From Citrus sinensis (Eukaryota; Streptophyta; Magnoliopsida; Sapindales; Rutaceae): 64,000 bases of DNA. Below, in pieces: positions 10,481 to 23,061 of this stretch. The position numbers and the translations under genes are program-made. Location of the stretch: positions 2,542,001-2,606,000 of the forward strand of contig NC_068558.1 of the NCBI RefSeq assembly GCF_022201045.2, in the 5' to 3' direction. The notes beneath the pieces are model-generated. The model saw nothing but the letters and a program-made list of their open reading frames with translations. It did not search any database and was not told the DNA's origin. Every line of letters begins with the position of its first letter. The stretch's first letter is position 1.

Positions 10481-13400
10481 AAAAAAAATTAAAAGGCTTT
10501 TTAGCTAAAACATGTTAGCTAAATCATGGGTTAGTCCTAAAAGCAGCTCAACCCAAACCATATGTCCATGCTCATGATTATTAATTAAACACACATTAAC
10601 ACTACATGGAACTCGAACCCAAAATTAAAATCTTGAGAAAACTAACATATGAATGTAATTCTTAATCTCGTGTTCAATCTTATTACTATGAAACATGATT
10701 TATATTTGTATTTGACCTTCAATTGATAGATTATAGTTATAAAATATTTAATGTTATTAATTTAGTATAATAATTATGCATGTCAAGTGTAGTTGTAGTT
10801 AATTATCCCTTCCCTCGATAATTTGATTTAAAATTAAGGACCTTTTCTTCAATTTCAAAAGTTTGATTGATCTTACAAACTAGTGAACTACAAAAGGGTG
10901 ATTTGTAAAGAATTTCAGTATATCATAGGGGTGTCGGTAGCATCACTCTTATTTGAAATTCTCATCATAGTGCTTATATTTTTTAAATTGTCCTAATCAA
11001 CAGTAATTTTTCAGATGAAAAATACATTTATAAATTTTTATACAAATTGAATGATATAATATAAATGGTAGAATAAAAATACTAAATGGCTTAATAATAT
11101 AATGCCATAATAATTTGTACTAAAACAATTCATACAAGAGTTTGTAGTATTATTATTCAATTTTTCAAAGACATGAAAGCATGTCTTTAATTGATGTGCC
11201 TAACTTAATGTCTATCGTTAATGCCTAACTTATCAATAATCATGGCACTATATGAATAATAAAGAACAAAAATTACCGTTTTAGATATTCTTTTAATGAG
11301 ATTTGAACTCGAGTTTATTTTGTAGTTATTACTTCACGAAAATTGTCAGGAGTAAATCATATCAATTTGGGCATCACCATCATAGAATAATAACTTATTA
11401 TGTCACAAAAATTATTTTCTGAGTGTACTGATTTCGTTACTTGAATTTACATGCAACGGCTTTTAATTTATCTTGATTAATGTTTCTTTAAATATATATA
11501 TATATATATTAGCTGCAAATTAACCTGAGATTGTGTCATTTAAGGTGTCTGTTGAGTGACCCAAAAAAAAAAAAAAACTTCAGATGACAGATTCGTAGAC
11601 TATCTCTTATGGTAATGATAGGGGTTTAGCAGCATCTTTTTATTTATTTATCATTATCATTATTTTGAAATAGAATTTGCCTCATATTATTGTCAATTTT
11701 TCAGTTAATTTTATTCTTAGAGATAGTACAATTGGTTAGACCTCTTGATTTATCCATCTGAAAATAAATTAATTACTTCATATTTGTGTGTAGCAGAATA
11801 AGGTGAGGTGAGACGAGGCGCCTACTTATGGGTCGCCTTTTGTCAGATAATCTATTTGACGGTTATTTCGAATTGTTCACCAAAAACACCCTCTATTAAG
11901 CTTTTGGAAGTTCCATTAATGATTTACCCCAGCTTGATAGTAAAAAAATGCTAGAATTGAAAGACATGTCGAGGTAGGTGGACGATTTTCTCATTGTTCT
12001 GGCTTTCTGCCCTCTAAGACTAAGGGATAGCATAGGTGATGACTAATCTTTAATTTAATGCAGGAAGATTTTAATTGTGGCCGCCTAGAAGACTAACTGA
12101 TTTGACAAGATAATAAACAACAACTTAATATATTAAAGGGATCTGATTTCCTACCTAATCTTTAATTTAGTCCTGGAAGAAACGTTGCAATTTGCAACTT
12201 GGGCACAATCTTGAATGAGATGATTCATTGAGGAATACAAATACCCTAAAAAATTACAAATAGGATAAAATAAAGGACGAAATGAAGAATAGTTTAAGCA
12301 ATTAATCCATCAAATATCGTTTCTGGAGTTTCGACTGCAAATGAAATTTCAAATATGCAAATGGATCAGATAATAGATAAAATCTTCCTTAAGAAGTTGA
12401 CAGATTAGCTACTTTTAACAAAAATTGGTTCACATAATTTTGACAAGTATATTAAAAAGAACAAATTGCCTTTTTGTTTATTTCCCATTGTCATAAAGGG
12501 TAATAAAGTGAATTCAATGTTCTTTTTCTTTTTCACGCGAATATGAAAAACCAAAAATACATCTTAAGTCAACTAATCAATTTGCAGTTGAGTCCCAATT
12601 TGTAATCAAATGGGGGATATATATATATATATATATATTAACACAAGGATCATGATTATTTGATTTTTTCTTGAATAAAGGGATAATGGAGAAAGTAAAT
12701 TTTATACATATATTATCACTGAAAAATACATGATATTTATTATCACCGAAAAACACATGATATGAAATCTTTAAAAACTCATGGGAGTTCAGATCATGAA
12801 GAAATCATCCTAATTCTTTACATATTTTGTCAAAATAGCATTACTCATTAGATTAAAGAAAAAAGCTTTTATTTGCAATTACAAAGCCAAGGCCATGCAC
12901 GACAGCTATTTTTCACTTATTGTATTTACTAATTTTATTTATACCTTTTTGGGTTTATTCATCAATATCACTTACTGTAAGCCATCAAATTTAGGTGTTA
13001 ACTAATTACCTCCTATGCATTGATTTACCATCCAGGTCACAGCAAATGATACATCATTACAATATTTTTGTTGTATCGGAATGCCGAAGGAGAAATTAAC
13101 TGTAGGAGAAAATGATTTAACAAAAAGAGACACAAACAAGTTGAACTTGATTAAAAAATTTGCTTCCGTCCACGAGAGTGGCGCAACAGCTTTCCCGGTC
13201 TACTTAGAGAATCTACAAGAGCATTTAGAACTCTCTCACTCTAATTAACCAAAGACCCAAAACACACAACACATTGGTCAGATTAGCTCACAGCTAATTA
13301 AGAAGCCAAACGCTTCCTGTTTAGAAGCTCCCTTTTGTTTTGCTCCTTGGGATGGTACATACCTTGCAACAGCAATACAACAATGGGATAGCTTAAGGAC

Positions 13401-13840
13401 ACATGTACTGTATGGTTTAAGCGCTCCACTGATCTTTTAGTGCTCTTTAATTAATGATGCTCTCCACTACTTCAAGTTAATTGAGTGCTCCCAAGGATGC
13501 TCCATAATTAAGCCATCTTTAATTTGGTGACTGGATCACCGCGTGCACGTATATTTATTGCCCCAGACTATTTAATTTAATTTACCAATATACTCGTAAC
13601 AGGTATTGGGCTTTTTCCGTTTGTGTTCGCTCATTTGCTAACTAGTTCTAAAACCATACATGGTTGATTCAATCAGCTTGCTGTGAAGGAGAAAAAAAAA
13701 ATTCCAGAAAATAAAATATTATAACACTTTTGTGCGATAGTTATATATTGCCTCAGCTGTAATTTTATTTAACAATTGCTAGATAAAATAAATCTAACAA
13801 TTTTGAGACAATAAAAGCCATCGGTCAAGCATGGAGAATG
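10481..13840. other. Intergenic DNA, no gene recognised
   Basis: AT-rich spacer between GLP copies 2 and 3. Noted items are a decayed inverted-repeat element at about 10990-11165, TA-type microsatellites near 11496-11509 and 12617-12639, and a 3' flank of copy 3 from about 13730. No reading frame with protein-like composition was seen on either strand. Confidence 0.5.
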
Positions 13841-14536
13841 TTAATAGCTAGACCGGGTGTTGAATTGATGGCCAGACTTATTTGACGTTCGAGCCGATCT
13901 GATGGCATTGATAACATCATCACTTACTAGGAAAGATTTGGTCAACACACTATTGGGAACTGAGGGATTAGTATCAAACAGAGTACCGACTGAATCCGAA
14001 ACGCCGGGATTTTGACTGTTGAAAATGGGCACGAAAGTAGCCTTTCCTTTTCCAACGTTTAATTGGAAATGAACATGTGCTCTAGGAATTAAGAACACCA
14101 TCCCGGGAGTCAAAACCTTTGAGAAAAAGGTATTATTAGTTGTTACAAATCCCACAAGCACCCTCCCTTTAAGAACAATACCAGCCTCAGTTGCGCGAGG
14201 ATGCGTGTGAGGTGGATTTATTCCGCCGACACCCAGGTCAATTCGGAAGAGTGAAACTCCTTGAGTGTTGACCGCTGGAAAGCCAGAAACATCACCAAAT
14301 GTAACTGCACGCTTAAAGACATCGAATGTCGTCGGATCCTTGGAAAAATCCGTGAAGAAATCATCAGAAGTCACTTCCGAAGCAGGCTTGCACGGGAAAC
14401 CATTGATCGAGATGGGGGCATCCAAATCCGCAACACAGATGTCTTGTAAGGGATCAGGGTCACTTGCGTGGGAAGGGAAGGGTAGAATCACTAACACTAG
14501 TAGCAGCCCGAAGAGTGACATTGATGAAGAAGCCAT
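13841..14536 (-). CDS. Germin-like protein, copy 3 (complete)
   Basis: Intronless 231-aa germin-like protein, more diverged than copies 1 and 2. It has a signal peptide at residues 1-25, the Cys33/Cys49 pair, box 1 GINPPHTHPRATEAG with His110, His112 and Glu117, and box 2 LIPRAHVHFQLNVG with His156, so all Mn ligands are kept. The C-terminus differs from copy 2: after IRSAR it continues with a polar tail ending FNTRSSY, about 8 residues longer, probably because the old stop was lost. It is expected in the apoplast like its neighbours. Upstream DNA is unlike that of copies 1 and 2 apart from the proximal promoter, so the expression pattern may differ (inference). Confidence 0.95.
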   Translation of the reverse strand: MASSSMSLFGLLLVLVILPFPSHASDPDPLQDICVADLDAPISINGFPCKPASEVTSDDFFTDFSKDPTTFDVFKRAVTFGDVSGFPAVNTQGVSLFRIDLGVGGINPPHTHPRATEAGIVLKGRVLVGFVTTNNTFFSKVLTPGMVFLIPRAHVHFQLNVGKGKATFVPIFNSQNPGVSDSVGTLFDTNPSVPNSVLTKSFLVSDDVINAIRSARTSNKSGHQFNTRSSY

Positions 14537-14623
14537 AGCAGTATGGCTGTGATATTTAAAATATAGTATTTAGTAGCTGGCAGGATATATATGTTGATGG
14601 ATTGAATCGGAAGATCATAAATC

Positions 14624-14631
14624 TATTTATA
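14624..14631 (-). promoter_or_regulatory. TATA box of GLP copy 3
   Basis: TATAAATA on the minus strand, about 88 bases upstream of the ATG, at the position conserved across the three GLP copies. Confidence 0.62.
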
Positions 14632-14739
14632 GAACACCTTACTCGTTGTGATCTGAAACCTTTGCTTGGCATGGATAGTATACCAAAAATATTGTCCAAG
14701 AGTTGACGGCCGACTCTAAAGTACTAGAGGACTAAGGTA

Positions 14740-15180
14740 AAAAAATTTTATTGAGGCCCCAGCAACTTTAATATCAAAAAAATATAAAAGAGTTTAAAGT
14801 TTAATCATTTTAATTATATTTTAAACTTCGACAATTAATAATTAATAAGATTCTAAGAAATTTTAAAAAATAAAAATAGTTAAGAAAATATCTTTTGAAC
14901 TATTATTTTAAATTTAATAATTTTCTTTGTAGGAAAGAGCGCAAAATTTTTTAATGTTAAATAATTAAGTTTTTTTTAATACTATAAGCAAAAAAGAATT
15001 TAATTTTTTCTTAAAAGAATAATAATGAATGAATTAACAGTTAGATAATATTATTAATTATAGTGTTTTAACAATCAAATATAGAATTTGTAAAAAAAAT
15101 CTAATTATAGAATAATAATTATTAATTAGAAAGAGGTCTAAAAAATCAATTTTCTTATTATATCTAATTTTTTTTTAAAA
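14740..15180. repeat. Dispersed AT-rich repeat, copy 1
   Basis: Shares a long, gapped similarity with 42540-43060, including AATTAACA(G/A)TTAGA(T/C)AATAT and ATATAGAATTTGTA. The family is not recognised. It could be a decayed transposon interior; no ends were found. Confidence 0.45.
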
Positions 15181-15879
15181 AAGATATCTTCTTAAAATAT
15201 AGAGTCTTAGAAAATTGCTTAATTCACTTATGCATAAAGCCGCCCATTTGATGTTAGGTGAGGTTTGTTTACCTACTAAATTTAAAATGGTTAATTTTGT
15301 CGTTTTGATGCCGGTAGAAAATATTTAAAACCGGCCAAGAAAGTCAGGAATAGCTACGTTGTAACTAAAGTAGCCTTGAACGGTGCTAGAAAATGAATCA
15401 GTACATAATAAACAACGATTTAATAAATTTAAATAAGATAATGAATCAGTAGAAAATTTCATTGCTGTTTATCTGGGGTTAAGCACATAATAAACAACGA
15501 TTTAATAGATTAAATTATATGATCCTCATAGTAAGTGCCTAAGTGGACCTTATCGTGGAAGAATATTGTTTTTTTATTGCTTTGATAGTGGAAGAATACT
15601 TACTCTGCTGACGACTACAGGACTTGAGCATGTATACAAGTCCTATGTTAAGCTCCCAAGTTGTAATAAATTGCATTAAAGATTAGGTAGGAAAGCTACT
15701 CTTTCTATATATATATATTGTCTCATTATTAGACAATTGAATCCTTTTCTTAAGTATATATCCTATTGAAGAATCTTTTGAATAAATCCGAATAAGAAAT
15801 CTTTCTATACTTAGCTAATTTAACTTTCACCTTTCAAGTGGCTCCCAAGGGACAAAGGTTGTGTTAGAGTGGTACTATT

Positions 15880-17427
15880 TGTTAGAGAAAAATTAGTTTT
15901 TTAAATTTTAGTAAAATCTTTTAGGATCGATCTCATACAATATATAAGAATTCGTAATCTAGAAATCATATCTTGAAAATCTGAGAAAATGAACAATCTT
16001 TACTTTTTCCGCTGAAGTGATTTAGGCTCCCAGATCATGATATGTCACCACCATGCCTGTTATATCACGATCCGTCACCAATGATCTTCCAGGTTATAAC
16101 TTAGGTTTGATCTGCACTTGACGTGTGGGCGTCTTTATCACCACTATAAGCAACTAGCACAAGAAAATTTTTCTCTCAAAATTAGAGAGAAAAAATCTTT
16201 TTCTCTGTTATGTTTAAAAAAGTGGCTGCTACCCCTTCTTTTGAGAGAAAATAAGTCTTTTTTATATCTCTATCTAGTGGAAACCCTAGACTCTATTTTT
16301 TATATTATTTAATTTTATTAAATCAAGTTTGATTTAAATTAAAAATAATAAACTAAAAGTAACGTTACTTCTTTTTTGTCATAGGGGTCTACCTTGTAAA
16401 ATAACACAAGACCTTTTAAACACAAGTACATTACATGGAGCCTCCCATTAAATAATATATTTTGGCTTTTAACTCAAATAGCTAATTATCTTGCTTATTA
16501 ATCTAATAGTGGAGCAATCAATTAAATGAGCTAACCCGGGATCATTTGGGAACATACAATAGTGGCTATAATAATTAGGTCTGTAATTAAACTAGCCAAA
16601 TTATTTAATTCCAAATCTATTTCACTAAAAGATTGGAACTGACCTTCATAATTGTATGCTCGAATAATAATTCGTCCCAAGCCACGTCGATTTCTTTACC
16701 GCATAATTATTTGTATTACATCGTTAATTAAATCGATATCTCAACTGTCCAATCGATTTGATTACATCTTATTCCTTGATATTTACTAGTTTTCTCTAAT
16801 GATCATTTTCAACATACTAAATATGTTGACACACTCTGGCCAGAGAATTCTATGATCAAGTGCCGAAAACCCATCAAGAGATGTGTTGTATAAATTCTAT
16901 ATTGTTAATCTATAACTCCAATACTCATAATTGCTCACACCAAGATACCGGGTAATCTTGACTACAATTGTGTGTCGTACTCATTGGTAACTCAAATGGA
17001 ATAACAATTACAACTATGAAATCATAACTAACTTAAGATTAAGATTACAGTAAAATCAATGCCTATGAGATTTAATAAGTCTAATAGACATTTCAAGGTT
17101 AATTAAATCTCATATGTGATCCAGCTCAGTATAGTCAAACTACATCAGTAAATTCATACATGATTAAGACAAATCATTCAATGAATTTACCACAGTCTAA
17201 ATATAAATAGAGCGCTCAACTCTATTTATCAACTGCGAACTTAATTTATTTAATCATAAGATAACTTGTATTTATGTTTTCTGTGAATCCATATGATGAT
17301 CATATAAATACATATAATATGATTAAACGAGCTTTATTCAAAATATTTATGCAATTGAAAATATTTCAAATATTTTATTAATCAGAAAATAAATTAATAT
17401 GCTTTAAAAGAGCATACAATCCCAACA
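15880..17427. mobile_element. Solo LTR, 1548 bp
   Basis: Begins TGTTAGAGAAA and ends CAATCCCAACA (TG...CA), flanked by an exact 5-bp target duplication CTATT at 15875-15879 and 17428-17432. No retroviral-type internal sequence, primer-binding site or second LTR lies beside it, so this is the product of LTR-LTR recombination. The short plus-strand reading frame inside (16118-16312) is not considered a gene. Confidence 0.85.
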
Positions 17428-17432
17428 CTATT

Positions 17433-19609
17433 ATCATCATTATTATTATAATTACTATTATTACATTCGAAGTTTAGGAGTGATTGTTTAAATGCGTCAT
17501 TTTTATTTGTATGAAACAAATCCTGAAAATAATAATAATAATAATAAAAAGAAGCTAGTCAATAACAGAACGAGTTACCCCTATCATTTTCTGACGCCAT
17601 CGAACGCTGTCACTAAAGGCTCTGCAACCGCAATGTTGTAGAAGTAGAACTAACATAAAGCACATTTTCTTGTAATGTTCCCCAGTTTTAACTTCTTAGG
17701 TTTCGTTCAATGTAAAGTACACGGAGCCTCAGCCTAGACGTCATAAAAATTATAAAGAGGAAAAAAATAAATAAAAATAAACTAATAAGTGCTTCATCCA
17801 TCAAAATTTAGAAGTTTAACGGCAAAGAAGTAAGAATTGAAATTTTTACCCCATTAAAAAATTCAGACTCGGGGTTTTTTGGCCTTTTTTTTTTAATTTT
17901 GATGGCGTTTTTACACATAATTTTTTATTTTACCCTTTTTCTCAATTTATTAGATTCAATTAATTTCTATTATTATAAATAAATTAGAGAAAACTTGTGT
18001 TTGAGAAACATTATATTAAAAACAAATTTAAATACTTTCTAGAAGTACTTAATTATGTAATTTCAATTATACTTATAAATTTAGTGTGTATCTATCATTT
18101 CAATTTATATAAATAATGCAAATGGTCTCAATATTTGAGCTCTAACTTGAGTCCTAATACTAAATGTTACTCATCCATTGGATGCCAAAGTTCCCGTAGG
18201 ATGGGGGGTCGAGTATCATATCTAATTTTACCCCGTTTTATTAAAAAAAAGGGGTATGGACATAACTTTTTATACCCTGATGTAAAATACTATTACACAT
18301 ATTTTCTCACTATACTTATTTGACTATTCATTATTTGTTTTTATAATTTTTTAAAAAAGTTAAAATTAACAGCTAAATCAAATAAATGATAAAGTAAAAA
18401 AATTAAAACTCTAAATCGAAAACATTAGCACTTAGCACTTAATAAACTAATCGAAATGACCATTCAGTATGATGTTATCCTAGATATTTACTTGAAGATT
18501 TTAGTTGTTTAATGAACTAGACATTTACTTGACCTTCAAAAATCTTAACCTAGTAGGAAACAAATGACGATAGAACAATATTTACGATCAGTTTAAAGTA
18601 GCAAAGGATGGTCAAAGAAATGCTCAAGTGGAGGCTTTTATTGTCATCTAAATAATACTAATACATTGATTAAAATTAAAATTAAAAATTATCAATTTAT
18701 AAATAATATTTACCTAAAATTGAAAATGATTTTATAAAAATATTTTAATAAATTGCCGCATGTTTATTTAAAATTAAATAGTTAAGGTATGGTTTTTTCC
18801 CTTTTTAAATATATGCAGGATTTCGAGATATAAAAGGAGATATAGAGGACATAGAAAGGGGATGAGTATCTCTATTTGATAATGGAGAATCCTCGATGTG
18901 TACCCATTCAAACCCACAATGAGGATGTGCTCTACTGAATAGGTATGCATATTGGCATCTCTGCAAGACACCCGACTCATTTCCATTTTCTAATTGGACT
19001 TAAATTTGGATTATAAAAAATATTGGAAAAAAAAAAAGATAAGGGGGTGGTCTCATATTTTAGTCCCTTTCCTCCTCCAAGATTTGAACCGGAGTAGTAA
19101 ACTAAATAAAGCTATTTGAAATTACTTGCCCACACCCTTGAAGGCAACTTAGATTGAGATCTAAATGTTGGATCCGTAACGTTACTCTTCTTGAACATGT
19201 TCACTCCTTTATTTATTCTTAATCATACAATCGCACCAATTCCACAGATGGGGAAACCGTCTAAATTTTATCAATATTTCAAAAGAAAAATTACCAAGAG
19301 TTAAAGAAGTCAATAGATCATCACCAATTTCACGTACCAATTCTTCAAATTCCAGTAGTTATTAATTTTTTTTTGTTAAGAACTTGAAATTTTGAGGTTT
19401 GAATCAGGCCCTGCTAGAGTTAGACTCTGAGTTCTGCCCTTGGTGCCACCTAACTAATTTAGTAAAATTTTGAGTGGAAACAAGAGTTCAAGGTTCAATC
19501 ATGCGCAAATGAATAAAGAGAATATTTAATTACCGATACGATATGCAAAAAAAAAAAAAACCTTAAATTACATCTATAGTTAGTTAAATTGGTTATATCA
19601 GAAGAAAAG
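17433..19609. other. Intergenic DNA, no gene recognised
   Basis: AT-rich with an (AAT)n microsatellite at about 17528-17546. A possible SINE-like piece lies at 19025-19140, whose minus strand carries a B-box-like GGTTCAAATCT. A decayed G-rich transposon terminus-like stretch lies around 18830-18970. Nothing coding is supported. Confidence 0.45.
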
Positions 19610-19706
19610 GTACCTGTATACAAGAACGTCAAGGGGCATGCATGAATATTCCTTTTGGAGTAAGAGAAATGATTCCTTCATTGCATGAATTAGCAGAGAA
19701 TATGCA
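19610..19706 (-). pseudogene. Relic of the last exon of 5-formyltetrahydrofolate cyclo-ligase
   Basis: Aligns with 23811-23893 in exon 7 of the intact gene. Shared text includes TACAAGA(A/G)C(G/A)TCAA, CTTTTGGAGTA/CCTTTGGAGTA, and ATGATTCCTTCAT. Insertions and substitutions destroy the frame. It lies next to a germin-like relic, so this spot holds remnants of the same two genes that flank each other elsewhere in the window. Confidence 0.72.
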
Positions 19707-19733
19707 AGATCCCAAAAGTCAAGATAGATTTAT

Positions 19734-19769
19734 CCGCTGGAAAGCCAGAAACATCTCCGGCGTAACTCC
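19734..19769 (-). pseudogene. Germin-like relic (36 bp)
   Basis: CCGCTGGAAAGCCAGAAACA and onward is identical over 22 bases to GLP copy 3 at 14273-14294 (the GDVSGFPAV region), then degrades. It is too short to stand alone. Its position beside a cyclo-ligase relic makes chance similarity less likely. Confidence 0.5.
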
Positions 19770-20164
19770 AAGATAATGAATTATGAATGTGCAGCAGTTT
19801 CTTGTTGTAATCTTATGGTTAAGTTCATGATGAACCACAATTTTACAAGATTGAAGAGAGTTGATATCCTACAGAATAGATTACTATTTTTAATTTATTA
19901 AAAAAAAATCAGTACCTTTTGATGGAAGAAAATTGTGGGGAAAGCAAAGATTTTTCGAAGTATATCTAGAGGAAGGAGCTCCATGAAGAATTTGTACGAC
20001 CAAGTCCGGTTGTCGCAAGCAGAGGAATTTGACCTTTGACGAGTTCTTTTATGGTTTAATCCTTAACTTATTAGATTCATTTAATTTATCTAAATTATAA
20101 ATAAATTCAATAAAACTGTGCTTAAGAATGATTGCATTAAATAAAGAAAATATATACTACTTTA

Positions 20165-20300
20165 CTACTATAACTATAATTTGGGCAAGTTAAAGTTACA
20201 TTATCATATAACAAAATATTATACGAATGAGGGTCGTTGGATTTAAATAGTAAAATCGGTCGAATGGAAATGAAATGAGCAATCGTTCCTGTCTCTTACC
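20165..20300. repeat. Left arm of an inverted repeat pair
   Basis: Reads as an imperfect inverted copy of 22040-22195; common text includes TTACATTATCAT, AGGGTCGTTG and GGAAATGAAATGAGCAAT. The arms enclose about 1.7 kb that includes the hAT-type element 20446-21409. They may be the ends of one larger element or two copies of one MITE in opposite orientation. Confidence 0.6.
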
Positions 20301-20445
20301 AAATACTAACTTTAGCAAAACCGTACCTTTGAGATGCTGGTTTAGGAAGGGAAATCCAAAACCCTTAAAAAATATATATATTGTACGTGGTTGTTGTCAG
20401 AGAAGTGAATTTCTTGCTTTTTTTTGTTTTTTGTTTACTCCCTAT

Positions 20446-21409
20446 TAGAGATGGCAATTTAAACCGGACCCAGCCCAAATCCGGATGAACCCAAATAATT
20501 CGGTTCGGGTTAAATCCGTACCGGATTAAAAATAAATCCGGATTCGGATGTGATTTTGCCAACCCAGACGTCTCCGGGTCCGATTTCGGGTTCGCATAAA
20601 CCCGCATATGCGAATCCCAAACCCGGATGTCCTTATTTTAACATTATATTTAAATTATTTTTTTAATATAAAAAGGGGAGATAAAGTCAATGCCCTAGTT
20701 CACACTTTCACTTCATAGCCGCCCAATTCATTCTTCTCCTATCTCTTCATCTTTTCTCTTCTCTTCATGAAATCATCCTTTTCGTCTCTCTTCAGTTCTT
20801 CTCTTCATCAAATCATCATCATTACTTGTCATCACTTCGCAACGCTGTGTTCCCGCTCATCATCATCATCAGCCTCTGTTTGGTAGCCATTTGTCCATCA
20901 CGATCTTGATTTTGGCTGCCGTTCATCCGCCTTTTGCGAATAACGCTCGCAGCTGTGACGTGTTCATCATCATCATATCATCAACAGTCGCTGTTCGTTG
21001 CTTTACCAGACGCCGATTGTTGAAGTTTGTGAACTAAATCCCTGAATCGCGGCTGTGACATGAATTGGAGATATGGATTTGTATTTTGTGAATGTTATAT
21101 CATAGATCTATGGTTTATTGCTTTGAAATTTAAAATCTGTAAATTTAAAATGGTTTATTGCTTTGTATTTGATTTGGGTAGAATATGGATTTGTAAATTT
21201 GTGAAGTGAATTTGATTTTTTTTTTATTTGTATGTGATCCGAGTTGAAAATCCGTAATCCGGAAACCCAGATTATTCCGGGTTTAACCCGTACCGGACCT
21301 GGTGTCATAAAAACCAGGTTTAAATCCGGGTTCGGTACAATATTTTAGTGTCCGGGTCCGGAACCGGGAAGGCCAAACCTGGACCCGGACCCAGTTTTTG
21401 CCATCCCTA
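20446..21409. mobile_element. Non-autonomous hAT-type element, 964 bp
   Basis: Termini TAGAGATGGCAA ... TTGCCATCCCTA sit in an exact 8-bp target duplication CTCCCTAT (20438-20445 and 21410-21417). Subterminal blocks carry many AACCCGGAC/GTCCGGGTT-type repeats in opposite orientation on the two sides. The interior at 20700-21060 is less AT-rich than its surroundings (CT-rich, with CATCATCAT runs) and looks like captured genic or 5'-UTR sequence; its source is not recognised. There is no transposase frame. Confidence 0.88.
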
Positions 21410-22039
21410 CTCCCTATCAATATTGACTAACTATACTTGGTGAAATATTTTATGTCGCATAAAAAATTATTTCAAAATGGGTTAGGACAATTTAAATTAA
21501 GTTAAAATAATTCCACTGGTGGTTATGTCATATGTTACATTCCAAAGTTTATTGAAAATCTAGATAAAACTTAAAAAAAAATATTAGGAGTAGTTTGGAA
21601 ATTCCACGAGGCACAGCTTCTTGCCTTCTTCTTCTTATTTATTTCTTTCTTTCTTTCTTTCCTTCATCACATACTTTGATTTTGTTAGTGCGATGGTCAT
21701 AGATGGGGTGATCGGATCGGCCATCATTTTTTTAATGATTTATTACGAAAATTCATTTTTATGAGTATGACGAATGACCTTTTTTTTTTTTTTTGCTACC
21801 TGAAAAAATAAATAAATCATTAGACATAACAGTATGGAATTTTGAAAACCTAGAAAAATTTAGTCTTGCCCAATTTCTTCTTAATTTTGTCTCTTTTTCT
21901 TTTCTTTCTTTAAGTTTATTACCAAATTAAAATTTGTGATTAAGGAAGCAAAGGAAAAAACAAAAAAATTACAAGAGAAGGTGACGGCTACTTGGTAGCA
22001 AAGGCAATCAAAGAAAGAGAAGAAAGAAAATTAACTTCT

Positions 22040-22195
22040 ATTTGGCCTGTTTCATAATATTAAATTGCTCATTTCATTTCCATCCATCCGATTTTATTAT
22101 TCGAATTCAACGACCCTTATTAGCATAATGTTTGGTACATGATAATGTAAATTAACCTTGGCTCTATAATTTTCATTATATTCTCTAATTCATAA
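22040..22195. repeat. Right arm of an inverted repeat pair
   Basis: Inverted counterpart of 20165-20300; see that entry for the shared text and the two possible explanations. Confidence 0.6.
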
Positions 22196-22337
22196 TTTTG
22201 TTTTCAATGCATTCAATACTAAGATGATCCGTATCAAAACGCCGTAACCTGGTTTTGAAAAAAGTGCAGGTAGTAAATAGGTGAAAACATATTCTCCTTA
22301 AGAAAGAAAGTGTTAATCGCAAGCAGCCAAGCATCAC

Positions 22338-23061
22338 TAAGGGCATTTGCGGATTGGATTTTTCGGATTGGACATCAATCCATATGCGATCCATGATTTT
22401 GTGGATTATAAATTTTTAATCCAATGTAATCCACGAATTGGTGAAATTCAATTCAAATCCAATCTGAATGTTTGCGGATCAGATTCAGATTTGACCTAAT
22501 CCATATCCAATCCACCATTTTACGAATTGATTTGCGGGTTAAAATTTTTTAATCATGTCCTATCAACGAACTAATTAAATAAAAAAATTTAATATAAAAA
22601 TAGTTTTACTATCGATTAAATTTAAAATTAAATAAGATTTAAATAAAATAATTGTTTAAATAAAGGTAGAAAATAAATTCAAAGTTTCAAAATATAACAA
22701 AAAAAAAACTCATTTGTTTAGATCAGTACATGAAAATTAACTATTTAGGAAGCTATATTTTTTATTTAATTATTTTTTATTTTATATTATTATCAGATAA
22801 GATATAATATGGTGTTAATGTAACTATATTTTAACTTATTTATTTATTAATAAGTACAATACCATATTTACAAGTTTAATTTTTTTATTTTTTTTAAGAT
22901 TCGCGGATTTTTACGGATTTATAGAAGTAAATTCATATCTAATCCACCGACTACGGATTTTTAGATTTTCAATCAAATCCAATCAAATCCACCAATCCAC
23001 AGATCGAATTTTTACGAATTAGACGGATTAAGCGGATCAGATTGGATTCTGAACACCGCTA
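22338..23061. mobile_element. hAT-like non-autonomous element, 724 bp (decayed)
   Basis: Starts TAAGGGCATTTGCGGATTGG and ends AATCCAATCTGATCCGC-type sequence followed by GAACACCGCTA when both ends are read outward-in. The flanks AGCATCAC (22330-22337) and AGCACCAC (23062-23069) agree in 7 of 8 positions. Subterminal regions are rich in GGATT/AATCC repeats of opposite orientation, the same architecture as the two clearer hAT-type elements here. The imperfect termini suggest greater age. Confidence 0.65.
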
